DNA from: Polyangiaceae bacterium
GTDB taxonomy: Bacteria > Myxococcota_A > Polyangia > Polyangiales > Polyangiaceae
Reading direction: 5' to 3'
NCBI GenBank assembly: GCA_041389725.1
Contig: JAWKRG010000004.1
Span: forward strand, 682,001-746,000
Length of the DNA stretch: 64,000 nucleotides
A program made the position numbers and the translations under genes. The notes beneath the pieces were generated by a model that saw nothing but the letters and a program-made list of their open reading frames with translations, made no database searches and had not been told where the DNA came from. Shown here one piece after another: positions 34,908 to 42,902 of this stretch; position 1 is the first letter of the stretch; every line of letters starts with the position of its first letter.

Positions 34908-36031
34908 GACGGCGGCGTCGACTTGCAGCCGAGGATGAGATCGATGCGGCCGCTGGTGTCTTGCTTGACGGCGTTGCACGCGTCGGGGCAGAGCAAGATC
35001 CGCGTCGGGTTGAGGGGGTCGTCGTAGTACCAACCCCAGGGCACGCAGGCTGCCAGGTTGTCGACCTTGTAGACGGGCTGTTTGCCGCCCGCGCCTGGCG
35101 TGAACTCCACGTTCACCTTGTCGGGGTCGAGGGTGCTGCCGTTGTCGGGCTTCGGGATCTCGAATTCACACGCCAGCGCGCTGCCGGTGATGGCCTGCAG
35201 TGCTGCCACGAACGCCTGCGTGCCGCCGGTGGCGTCGAAGGCCTTGCCGGTGCCTCCCGCTTGCGCGATCGCGTTCAGCAGCGTGAAGTCCGCACCCTGC
35301 ATGCCCATGGTGTAGGTGAGAATCGATGGCGTGCCGGCCAGCGCATTGGCGGCAATGCCAGTCAGCGTCGCGGTCGAGCCATCGCAGCGTGTGGGCAAAC
35401 CATCCGTCACCAGTAATCCCACCACCTTCTCTCCGGGGTTCTGGGTCGCGTACTGGGTCGTGAACTTCGTGAGGCCCAGCAGCGCGCCCTGGGTGGGCGT
35501 GTTGCCGCTGGGCTTGATGCTCGCGAGCCAACTCTGTACCTGTGGCGCCGTCGTTGGTACCAGCCCCATGGGGATTGCGGGAGTGTCGTAGACCGAACCG
35601 TTGCACGGACCGTCCCCGGACCAACTCTGGAGCGCGATCTTGGTAGCGACCAAGCTCTGGTCGCTGGCGAAGGCATTCAGTGCGCTGACGGCCTGGGCCC
35701 ACTTGGGGCTGCCGAAGTTGGTCATGCTCGCGCTCTTGTCGAGCAAGATGTACATCGACAGTGGGATCAACTCGGCTTGTTTCGTTTCGCCCACGCACGC
35801 GCTGTCCGCGGTGAGCGCCCCATCCCCGGGGTCCCCGGCGTCGATCACGATCGCGCCGCTGTCGTCTCCATTGCCGCTGCCACTGCCGCCCCCACCGGTG
35901 GCTCCGCTGCCAATCGGTCGTTCGGATGCCAGGTCGCTCCCGCCCGCCTCCGCCGAGCAGCCCACGAGTCGGAGTGCGAGCAGCGCAAGGGAAAGCGCTG
36001 ACAGGCGTAATCCGGTTGTTCGAAAGCTCAT
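34904..36031 (-). CDS. VWA-domain putative lipoprotein, copy B
   Basis: 375 residues from the ATG at 36031, directly before the signal (LSALSLALLALRLVGC, lipobox LVGC). Longer upstream frames add a non-signal segment. Linker, then VWA with MYILLDKSASM (MIDAS DxSxS), SGNTPTQGALLGLTKF and VVGLLVTDGLPTRC. The C-terminal motif is CVPWGWYYDDPLNPTRI with a Cys pair and LGC near the end, shared with copy A. The stop overlaps the copy A start as ATGA, so both are made together, possibly in equal amounts as a hetero-pair. The promoter region lies in 36032-36322. Confidence 0.88.
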   Translation of the reverse strand: MSFRTTGLRLSALSLALLALRLVGCSAEAGGSDLASERPIGSGATGGGGSGSGNGDDSGAIVIDAGDPGDGALTADSACVGETKQAELIPLSMYILLDKSASMTNFGSPKWAQAVSALNAFASDQSLVATKIALQSWSGDGPCNGSVYDTPAIPMGLVPTTAPQVQSWLASIKPSGNTPTQGALLGLTKFTTQYATQNPGEKVVGLLVTDGLPTRCDGSTATLTGIAANALAGTPSILTYTMGMQGADFTLLNAIAQAGGTGKAFDATGGTQAFVAALQAITGSALACEFEIPKPDNGSTLDPDKVNVEFTPGAGGKQPVYKVDNLAACVPWGWYYDDPLNPTRILLCPDACNAVKQDTSGRIDLILGCKSTPPS

Positions 36032-36226
36032 CCCGAGTGGGTGAGCAAGACCTGCGCCATGCGCGCGGAGCGAGTGACGCTTCGCAACCCACTGACAAAA
36101 GGACGGTAGATACGGTGACTTCTCGCCGCGGCCGCAGGGTCTACGGGTTGGAGCAAGTGGCTCGCCGCTTGGAATTCTGGACGCAGTGCAGGCCAATCCG
36201 GACAGCGTGGACGTATCGCCGCAACT

Positions 36227-36293
36227 CCCCCCCTGAGGCCGCGTAGCGGCCGATTTGGGGGGGAAGCCCGCGCGACGCGCGGGCGTGGGGGGG
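36227..36293. repeat. Compound G/C hairpin element (C7 - stem - G7 - stem - G7)
   Basis: C7 (36227-36233) pairs with G7 (36257-36263), enclosing the perfect stem GGCCGC-GTA-GCGGCC (36237-36251). A second perfect 9-bp stem, GCCCGCGCG-A-CGCGCGGGC (36266-36284), and another G7 (36287-36293) follow. It lies between the beta-barrel gene stop (36323) and the VWA start (36031), so it may terminate the barrel transcript. The layout also resembles intergenic repeat elements. Confidence 0.55.
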
Positions 36294-36322
36294 CAGCAAT
36301 CCCCTGGGCAGTCCCCCGATCG

Positions 36323-37120
36323 CTACAGATCCGTCGTGCCGCGAATACCGAGCACCAGCCAGTGGTGAATGCCGGTCTGGTCGATGCTGCCGTCGGTACT
36401 CTGGCTGGCGAAACTGAACTTGTAGTTGGTGAACTGCCCGACGGTGAATGCAGCGAAAGGACCAATCGCCGACTTGTCTCCGGTAGCGAAGTCCAATCCG
36501 AGCTGTCCGTTGATGAACTCGAAGCCGCTGAACTGGCTATCGGTCGTCTCGATGCTCGTGCTCAGCCATTCGTAGCCCGCACCCGCGCCGAGCCAGAAGC
36601 TCGAACTCGCGCCCGGGTTCGTGAAGAAGTGCACTTGAGCGCCCAGGCGCACGTCCGTCGCGCTGCAGTCCGCGTTGTCGGGACAGCCAGCCTCACCCGG
36701 TGCATCGGCAGCCTTGAACAGGACGAAGCCGGCCGACGCGTAGAGCCCAATCAGCCAGCGGGGCGTGAGCTTGTAGCCGACGTCCAGCCAGATCGGGATC
36801 TGACCGATGATGCCTTCGTTCAAGTCGGCATTGCGAATGGCTTCACCCATCGGCAAGCCGAAGCCGAGGCGCAAGCCCACTTGGAACGCGCCCGCGCCAC
36901 CTTCGTCCCAGTTGGCACTGGAGCTTCCCTGGTAGTCCCACTCGCTGGAGGAGTCGGAGTCCTGGCCCGGGTTTTCCTCCGGCGCTCGCTCTTCGCCCTC
37001 TCCTTCCTCCTTGGGAGGCAAGACCTCGATGATCTCGCCATCCGCGTCTGCCGTTTGAGCGGTGGCGGGCTTGGCGAAAGCGAAGCTCAGCGCAGTGATG
37101 AACAAGCCTAGGCGGCGCAC
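36323..37120 (-). CDS. Outer-membrane beta-barrel-like protein
   Basis: 265 residues from a GTG at 37120. The signal peptide (RRLGLFITALSFAFAKPATAQ) ends in a typical AxA-Q site. An acidic, Ser/Glu-rich segment of about 45 residues follows. The barrel-like part then has alternating strands ending in aromatic residues (FQVGLRLGFGLPMGE, IPIWLDVGYKLTPRWLIGLYA, VRLGAQVHFFTN, FWLGAGAGYEWLS, FAAFTVGQFTNYKFSF). This is like small OmpA/OmpW-type barrels. A Cys pair in CPDNADC may form an extracellular disulfide. The family is not certain. It lies upstream of the VWA pair on the same strand, separated by hairpins. Confidence 0.78.
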   Translation of the reverse strand: MRRLGLFITALSFAFAKPATAQTADADGEIIEVLPPKEEGEGEERAPEENPGQDSDSSSEWDYQGSSSANWDEGGAGAFQVGLRLGFGLPMGEAIRNADLNEGIIGQIPIWLDVGYKLTPRWLIGLYASAGFVLFKAADAPGEAGCPDNADCSATDVRLGAQVHFFTNPGASSSFWLGAGAGYEWLSTSIETTDSQFSGFEFINGQLGLDFATGDKSAIGPFAAFTVGQFTNYKFSFASQSTDGSIDQTGIHHWLVLGIRGTTDL

Positions 37121-37221
37121 TCCGAAATCATCGCCGGCCTAGGACCAAAGCGCCAACTTTTGCCGAACCCGCGCCGGCCGTAGCCGTTTCGCGCGCTTTT
37201 TCGAGGCCAGTGGAGGTCTGC

Positions 37222-37875
37222 TCACTGACAGTACATGTTCACGCACTGTCCGCTGCAGCACTCGTTCCCGTCGAAACAGGGGAACTCAGGTGGCAGGCAA
37301 CCCGTGCCCCCGCCCAAGCCACCAAAGCCTCCGGCGAAGCCGCCAAAGCCTCCGGCGAAGCCGCCGAGACCGCCCCCGAAGCCCGCGAGCCCACCGAGCC
37401 CGCCACCACTTCCACCGGCGCCGAAGCCGCCGAGGTTCGCCAAACCGCCGACGCCGTTGCCGCCGCTGCCGCCTCCGGGGAGCGCACCGAAGGGAAAGCC
37501 GGGGCAATCGCTCGAGCAGCGGGATGAGAGACAGTTGCCCATCGCTGACAAGCAGGTTCGGCAATCGCCTGGCGCCGAGAGCACGCACTGATCGACGCAC
37601 ACCTGGTCGGCGCATCCGCACATGCAGTTGATGAGGGGCATGCACACGCCCGAGAACTGCGCCGATGCCCATTGGGGGCCGAAGCACGCACCGCTCTCCG
37701 CGTTGCAGTTCGCGCTGGCGCAACCCGCGCACGGCTGCAGCACCCGCACCGTATTGCCGTTCGAGCACTGATACACTGGCGACCCACCTCCGCCGCTGCT
37801 ACCCCCGGAGCTGCAACCGCCCATACTGGCGCCTACGATGGCTGCGAGAGCCGCTCCCCAGGCGAACCGCTTCAT
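37222..37875 (-). CDS. Cys- and Gly-rich putative lipoprotein
   Basis: 217 residues from the ATG at 37875; longer frames lie upstream of the signal. The signal (WGAALAAIVGASMGGC) ends in a lipid-type Cys. A Cys-rich domain (about 30-120) has CAGCASANCNAESGACFGP, CMCGCADQVCVDQC and CRTCLSAMGNC. A Gly/Phe-rich stretch (repeated GGFGGFAG) and a final Cys cluster (CFDGNECCSGQCVN) follow, the latter like a small disulfide knot. Function is unknown. It is transcribed away from the transglutaminase cluster, with a 235-base gap between starts. Confidence 0.75.
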   Translation of the reverse strand: MKRFAWGAALAAIVGASMGGCSSGGSSGGGGSPVYQCSNGNTVRVLQPCAGCASANCNAESGACFGPQWASAQFSGVCMPLINCMCGCADQVCVDQCVLSAPGDCRTCLSAMGNCLSSRCSSDCPGFPFGALPGGGSGGNGVGGLANLGGFGAGGSGGGLGGLAGFGGGLGGFAGGFGGFAGGFGGLGGGTGCLPPEFPCFDGNECCSGQCVNMYCQ

Positions 37876-38110
37876 GGCGCAAGTGTAGTCCCCACGCCAG
37901 CGTTGCCGAACCAAAAAGGAAGTGCGCGACGCTGGGCTATCAGCACTGATTGCTGACTGCTGACCGCCAGCGAGACAACGCCGAGTCCTGCCAAACTTGG
38001 CCAAGACCGCGCTGCAAAGGGACTGTCAAATTCTGGGTCCAACTACGCTTCGCACGGCAATTCGGCCCAGGGACTCGCGGTTGCTTCGATCGCGCGCTAG
38101 CCTTCTGGCC

Positions 38111-39754
38111 GTGCGCCCCCGTCGCCTGCTCGTACAGATCTTCGCAGTGCTTTGCGTGACGCACGCTGCGGCGGCCGACGGTCCGGTGCTGCACACCTTC
38201 TTCGAGCCTGACCCCGAAGAAGACCTCGCCCTGCGTGCGACGGCCGCAGGTGGGCGTATGCCCGCAGCGCTGGATACTCCGAGCGGCCCCGTGCGCGCGC
38301 CGGACGTCAACAAAGCTCCCGACGACAGCGAGGTGCCCTACGGTGGCACGTCCACGCCGAACAGCGCTGACGCCACCTATCGTATCGACACTGACACGAC
38401 TCGACCCGAGGTCGTCAGCTACGACGACCCCTTCATTCCCGCCGTCACCCCCTTCAAGCGTCTGTTCGCCTACGACGAGGTCGACGCCGAATTGGAGCTC
38501 GTGGTTCGGGATCGCCGGCTCGAGACCATCACCATCGGTGGCGCGGTGCAGAGTGGTGACGACCCCTTCTATGCCGACATGGTCGTCGACTTGGCCGAGG
38601 ACACACCGGTGCGCATCCCGAGCGTCGGCCCAGGCGCGCGAGTCTTGGCGGCCAGCACGCAACCTCCCGTGAAGTTCGAAGTGCAGCGCGACGGCGCTGA
38701 CAACTGGTTCATCAAGGCCTCGGCGCGCAAGCGCGTCCACTTGGTGATGCAGCTCGCCATCCGGCGTGGAACTTTCGGTAGCGATTTCGCCGAAGTCACC
38801 TGGTCACATTTGGCCAAGCACGTGAACGTGCCTCCCGCGTCAGCGTCTCAAGCTGCTGGCGAAGTGCTTGCCAAGCTGGGTGTCAGCAGGGCGCTGAGCC
38901 CGCGACAGGCTCTGCAACAGCTCGTGCAGTACTTCCGCGCTTTCGCTCCCACCCAGGCCCGCCCGGGAGTGCGGGGCGTCCCGCTCTACAAGGAGCTGGC
39001 CTTGGAGCAAAAGGGCGTGTGCCGTCATCGCGCGTACGCCTTCGTCATCACGGCCCAGACGTTGGGCCTGCCAACCCGCATGGTGAGGAATGAAGCGCAC
39101 GCCTGGGTCGAGGTCTACGACACCAACCTGTGGCATCGCATCGACCTGGGTGGCGCCGCTGGCGAGATGCAGACCGAGCTCGATCCCAATCAACCCGTGC
39201 ATCAGCCACCGGAAGATCCCTTCGCTTGGCCTGAAGGCTCCGAGAGCGGCCAGGACATGGCGAATCGCGCTTTGGGTGGCGGCAATGGCACCCCCTCCAC
39301 CGGCGGCGGCAGCCCGCAACCGAGTGGCTCGGGCAGTGCCGCGGCGCCGTCGCCATCAGCTGGGACACCTTTGGGCGCTCTCGATGGAGGCGCTTCCATT
39401 CTGCCCGGCACTCAGGACGACGGTGGTGTGGGCAGCTCGTCGCGAGAAGAACCGGACCCTCGTCCGGCGGCGACCCTCAGCGTGACGGCATCGCTTTCCA
39501 ATGCGCGTCGCGGTCAGCCCATTCCCGTCCAAGGCCAGATTCAAGCCGAAGGCAAGGGCTGCGCGGGCGTGCGGGTCGACTTCGCGCTGCGTGCGGAGAG
39601 TGGTCGCGAGATCCCAATTCAGTCCTTGGCGGCCTCGCCCGACGGGAGCTACGCCGGGGCCATCGTCGTGCCGCCCAGCGTGGACGTCGGAGACTACGAA
39701 CTCGTCGTGTCCACGCCCGGGAATCTTCGCTGCGGCAAGGGAGAGACCAAGTGA
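38111..39754 (+). CDS. Transglutaminase-like (TGc) secreted protein
   Basis: About 547 residues from the GTG at 38111, chosen because it immediately precedes the signal peptide (RPRRLLVQIFAVLCVTHAAAA); a longer frame from 37997 exists. An N-terminal beta-rich part is followed by a transglutaminase-core domain with the triad in QKGVCRHRAYAF (Cys304), NEAHAWVEVYD (His330) and WHRIDLGG (Asp345). All three residues are intact, so peptide cleavage or cross-linking chemistry is possible. A Pro/Ser/Gly linker and an Ig-like domain (PIPVQGQIQAEGKGCAGVRV) end the protein. The stop overlaps the next gene as GTGA. Confidence 0.85.
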   Translation: MRPRRLLVQIFAVLCVTHAAAADGPVLHTFFEPDPEEDLALRATAAGGRMPAALDTPSGPVRAPDVNKAPDDSEVPYGGTSTPNSADATYRIDTDTTRPEVVSYDDPFIPAVTPFKRLFAYDEVDAELELVVRDRRLETITIGGAVQSGDDPFYADMVVDLAEDTPVRIPSVGPGARVLAASTQPPVKFEVQRDGADNWFIKASARKRVHLVMQLAIRRGTFGSDFAEVTWSHLAKHVNVPPASASQAAGEVLAKLGVSRALSPRQALQQLVQYFRAFAPTQARPGVRGVPLYKELALEQKGVCRHRAYAFVITAQTLGLPTRMVRNEAHAWVEVYDTNLWHRIDLGGAAGEMQTELDPNQPVHQPPEDPFAWPEGSESGQDMANRALGGGNGTPSTGGGSPQPSGSGSAAAPSPSAGTPLGALDGGASILPGTQDDGGVGSSSREEPDPRPAATLSVTASLSNARRGQPIPVQGQIQAEGKGCAGVRVDFALRAESGREIPIQSLAASPDGSYAGAIVVPPSVDVGDYELVVSTPGNLRCGKGETK

Positions 39755-40950
39755 GCGATCTGGTGGTGCCGTTCATCTACGCCCTGCGCGAGCGTCGCTT
39801 GTCGGTCGGCGCTCAGGAAGCGGTGCAGTTGTCGCGAGCGCTGGAGATGGGGCTGCACCAGAACAGCTTGGACGGTTTCTACTACGTCGCGCGCGCACTG
39901 CTCGTGCATCGCGAGAGCGATCTGGACAAGTTCGACGAAGCATTCCTCGCCCATTTTCGCGGCGTCGTGATCGAGACGACCAGCGCTTTGGCGGAGCTCG
40001 AGCAGTGGCTGAAGGACCCGAAGATCCTGGAAGGCTTGAGCGACGAGCAGAAGGCCGCGCTGCAGGAACTATCGCCGGAGGAGCTACGCGAGCTCTTGGA
40101 GCAACGCTTGCGCGAGCAGCAAGAGCGCCACGACGGTGGCAATCGTTGGATTGGCACGGGCGGCACGAGCCCCTTTGGTACCGGCGGCTATCACCCCAGC
40201 GGGATCAGCATGCGCTCTGGCAGCCAGGGTCGCGGCGGACGCAGTGCCATGGGCATGGCCGATGCGCGGCGCTATCGCCCCTATCGCTCGGACCTCGTGC
40301 TCGACGTGCGCCAGATCCAGGTCGCGCTACGCAAGCTGCGCAGCTTCACGCGCGAGGGCGCGGAGGACGAGCTCGACATCGAAGCGACGATCGATGCGAC
40401 GGCCAAGAACGCGGGCGAGCTGGAGATCGTGCTGAGACCGCCGCGACGATCCAACACCCGGGTGTTGCTGATGATGGACGTCGGCGGCTCCATGGACCCT
40501 TACGCGCACACCTGCTCGCAGCTTTTTTCTGCTGCCAAGCGGGCCAGCAACTTTCGCGAGCTGCGTACCCACTACTTCCACAACACGGTCTACGGCCGCG
40601 TGTACGGCACGGACGCGTTGATGGAACCCACCGACGTCAACCATCTGCTCGATCAGCTCAACCCCCGCTGGAAGGTGGTATTCGTCGGCGACGCGGCGAT
40701 GGCACCCGGTGAGCTGCTCGGCACCGGCCCTTGGGGTGCGCCGGGCGGAATGAACGGCCTGGACTGGCTGATGCTCATCGCGAGCCGGTTCGAACGCTGC
40801 GTCTGGCTGAACCCCGACCCACCCAACTACTGGGGTGGTGGTACCTGCAAGGCCATCGGCGAAGTGTTTCCGATGTTTCCGCTCACCCTGGAGGGTCTGA
40901 GCGAAGCCATGGCCAGCTTGTCCAAAGCCCCGAAGCGTGGCGGACACTAA
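39751..40950 (+). CDS. CoxE-type VWA-domain protein
   Basis: 399 residues from a GTG at 39751 overlapping the transglutaminase stop as GTGA. No signal peptide, so it is cytoplasmic. The first 140 residues are helical (VVPFIYALRERRLSVGAQEA, then an acidic coiled-coil-like ELREQQERHD). A Gly-rich linker follows. The VWA domain starts at LLMMDVGGSMDPY (D243; MIDAS reads DxGxS), with LNPRWKVVFVGDAAMAP and FERCVWLNPDPPNYW later. CoxE-type VWA proteins act with MoxR-type AAA+ ATPases to insert metals or assemble complexes, but no MoxR gene is in the window. The 3' end overlaps the next gene by 14 bases. Confidence 0.85.
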   Translation: MSDLVVPFIYALRERRLSVGAQEAVQLSRALEMGLHQNSLDGFYYVARALLVHRESDLDKFDEAFLAHFRGVVIETTSALAELEQWLKDPKILEGLSDEQKAALQELSPEELRELLEQRLREQQERHDGGNRWIGTGGTSPFGTGGYHPSGISMRSGSQGRGGRSAMGMADARRYRPYRSDLVLDVRQIQVALRKLRSFTREGAEDELDIEATIDATAKNAGELEIVLRPPRRSNTRVLLMMDVGGSMDPYAHTCSQLFSAAKRASNFRELRTHYFHNTVYGRVYGTDALMEPTDVNHLLDQLNPRWKVVFVGDAAMAPGELLGTGPWGAPGGMNGLDWLMLIASRFERCVWLNPDPPNYWGGGTCKAIGEVFPMFPLTLEGLSEAMASLSKAPKRGGH

Positions 40951-42856
40951 CCTGCTGTGGTCCTTTCGAGTCTCCCGCGCGCTGGCGCTCCTCGCGGCGC
41001 TCTTCGTCTTGGTGTGTTCGCGCGGCGCCAAGGCGCAGGATGCAAAGTGCGAAGATGACGTACGGGCCTGGGCGGCGCGCTGCGCGCAGTCCCAGAGTAT
41101 CGAGCTGACGGCGCCGCGCTGCCCGGACGGGCGCGTCGTGTTCCGCATCCAGGGCGACCTGGAAGTGGAACTTCGCGCTGGCGACGGCTTTCGCAAGGTG
41201 GGGGAACTGTCGCTTTCGCCCATCGCCCAGATCGCCGACTGGTCCAAGGAGCCTCTAGCTCGACGTGATGGCTTGGAGCGACTCGCCAACTGCGTCAGCC
41301 AGGCGTCGCCCCCGTTGCGCCGCGTGCCGGGCCACGGGAGCTCGTCGTCGCTGCCGTGGCTGCTGCTCCTCGCGGCGGTGATGGGCGCTGCGGCGCTGGG
41401 TCGGCAGCTCGGTACGCGCGCGGCGGCGCGCTCAGCGATCTGGGTGTTGGGAGCGATGCTGGCGACTCTGGGGCTGCGCGCGTTTTGCGTGCCTCTCGGA
41501 TTCTTGCATCAGAACGGTCACGGTCCGCGTTGGGTGCAGATCGCGTTGCAGGGGCCGTCGGAGTACGGACCTGGCTTCGCGGAGCTCTTCGCTGCGGCTG
41601 CGCGATCGAGCTTGCCCGCGGCGGAGCTGGGCGTGTTTCGTGCCCAGGGCGTTCTTGCGGCGCTATCACCTGCATGCATTTGGCTTGCGTGTCGTTCGCT
41701 CGGAACGACTCGAATCGTGGCGGCATCTTGCGCGGGCCTGGTTGCCTTCGAACCGGTGCTCGCACGCATGGCGCGCAGCGAGTCCTACTTCTCAGCGATC
41801 ACCTCCCTGGCGTTCATCGCGATCGCGCTGTTGGCAGCGGCGTTCGCGCGTGCGCGCATCGATCGCCGCAGCGTCTTGTTTGCCCTGGCCGCTGCCGCGG
41901 TGCTGGCCCAAGCGGTCCGCGTTCACCCTTTGGGTTGGGTCCCCTTGGCCTTGACGCCTGCCGTTGCGCTGTTGGGCACGGGGTCGGCGCGCCGGCGACT
42001 CCGCCTCGCGCTGGTGGCCTTCGCCTTCGCTGGCCTCGTCGTCGTCGTGACCAGCGGCAGCGCGCTGTGGCACATCGCGCAGGGCCAGTTGGGACGAGCA
42101 TGGTTGCCGCGCGCTGGCGTGCGCTTCGATGTCCTCACGGAACCACCGGTGCTTCGAGCCTTCATCCTGGCGTCGCTACCAGCGGTGCTGTTGCGCAACC
42201 CGCGTGGGATCTTGCTCAGCGGGGTTGCGCTGAGCGCGTGCTTCTTGGCGGCGACCACGGACATGCTCAGCGCGCCGAATCCCGTGATCGACGCGGCGTC
42301 GCGCCGCGCCTACCTACCGCTGCTGCTCTGCGTCGGTGCCGTCGCCAGCGATCGGACCTTGCGTCGACTGGCACGCCGCGCGGACGCGAGGGCGGCTCGA
42401 CGACGTCGTTTCTTGCCGGCCGCCGCGGCGGTGGCGCTCACGGGGTTGGCGTGGCGTTCGCATCTCCACACGGTCACGCTGCTGCCCACGGATGCCTTGG
42501 AGGCACGTGAGTTTGCGGCCTGGCGCGCTGCCCTTCCCGAGGACGCAACGGTGCTCTACCTCGGTCGCGCGGGGCAGGGCATCACCATGCTTCCCCTCTA
42601 CTCCGAGGGCAAAGGCCCCCACGCCCATGCGCTGTCCGTGGACAGCGCTCACCTCGGCCCGCTGCCAAGAGCGACTCACTACTATCGTTCCAGTCTGTGT
42701 TCCACGGCCGCGGGACGCCTGGCCTGTGCGGAGCATCTTCGACGATGGCGGCTATCGCAGCTACGAAGCGCGACGTTTCCGGCGCGGAGCAGCATGCGCT
42801 GGATGGAGTACGAAGGCGCGGCGGTGGAGATCGCCCTGTATCGCATCGAGCCGTGA
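40937..42856 (+). CDS. GT-C-like multi-spanning membrane protein with N-terminal periplasmic domain
   Basis: 639 residues from a GTG at 40937, overlapping the VWA gene. A signal-type helix (RALALLAALFVLVCSRGAKAQ) precedes a small Cys-containing domain (about 35-125). About ten membrane segments follow between about 136 and 510, then a C-terminal soluble domain of about 125 residues. The membrane part resembles GT-C dolichyl/undecaprenyl-phosphate-sugar-dependent glycosyltransferases, with a loop HQNGHGPRW where those enzymes bind substrate. The classical DxD or ExD of GT39 is not clear, so transferase activity is an inference. Tight overlap suggests it works with the transglutaminase and VWA proteins. 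Confidence 0.7.
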   Translation: MADTNLLWSFRVSRALALLAALFVLVCSRGAKAQDAKCEDDVRAWAARCAQSQSIELTAPRCPDGRVVFRIQGDLEVELRAGDGFRKVGELSLSPIAQIADWSKEPLARRDGLERLANCVSQASPPLRRVPGHGSSSSLPWLLLLAAVMGAAALGRQLGTRAAARSAIWVLGAMLATLGLRAFCVPLGFLHQNGHGPRWVQIALQGPSEYGPGFAELFAAAARSSLPAAELGVFRAQGVLAALSPACIWLACRSLGTTRIVAASCAGLVAFEPVLARMARSESYFSAITSLAFIAIALLAAAFARARIDRRSVLFALAAAAVLAQAVRVHPLGWVPLALTPAVALLGTGSARRRLRLALVAFAFAGLVVVVTSGSALWHIAQGQLGRAWLPRAGVRFDVLTEPPVLRAFILASLPAVLLRNPRGILLSGVALSACFLAATTDMLSAPNPVIDAASRRAYLPLLLCVGAVASDRTLRRLARRADARAARRRRFLPAAAAVALTGLAWRSHLHTVTLLPTDALEAREFAAWRAALPEDATVLYLGRAGQGITMLPLYSEGKGPHAHALSVDSAHLGPLPRATHYYRSSLCSTAAGRLACAEHLRRWRLSQLRSATFPARSSMRWMEYEGAAVEIALYRIEP

Positions 42857-42902
42857 ACTCGTGCACGTCACGCGAGCTGGCGGGGTGTGATATGGGAGAG
42901 GG

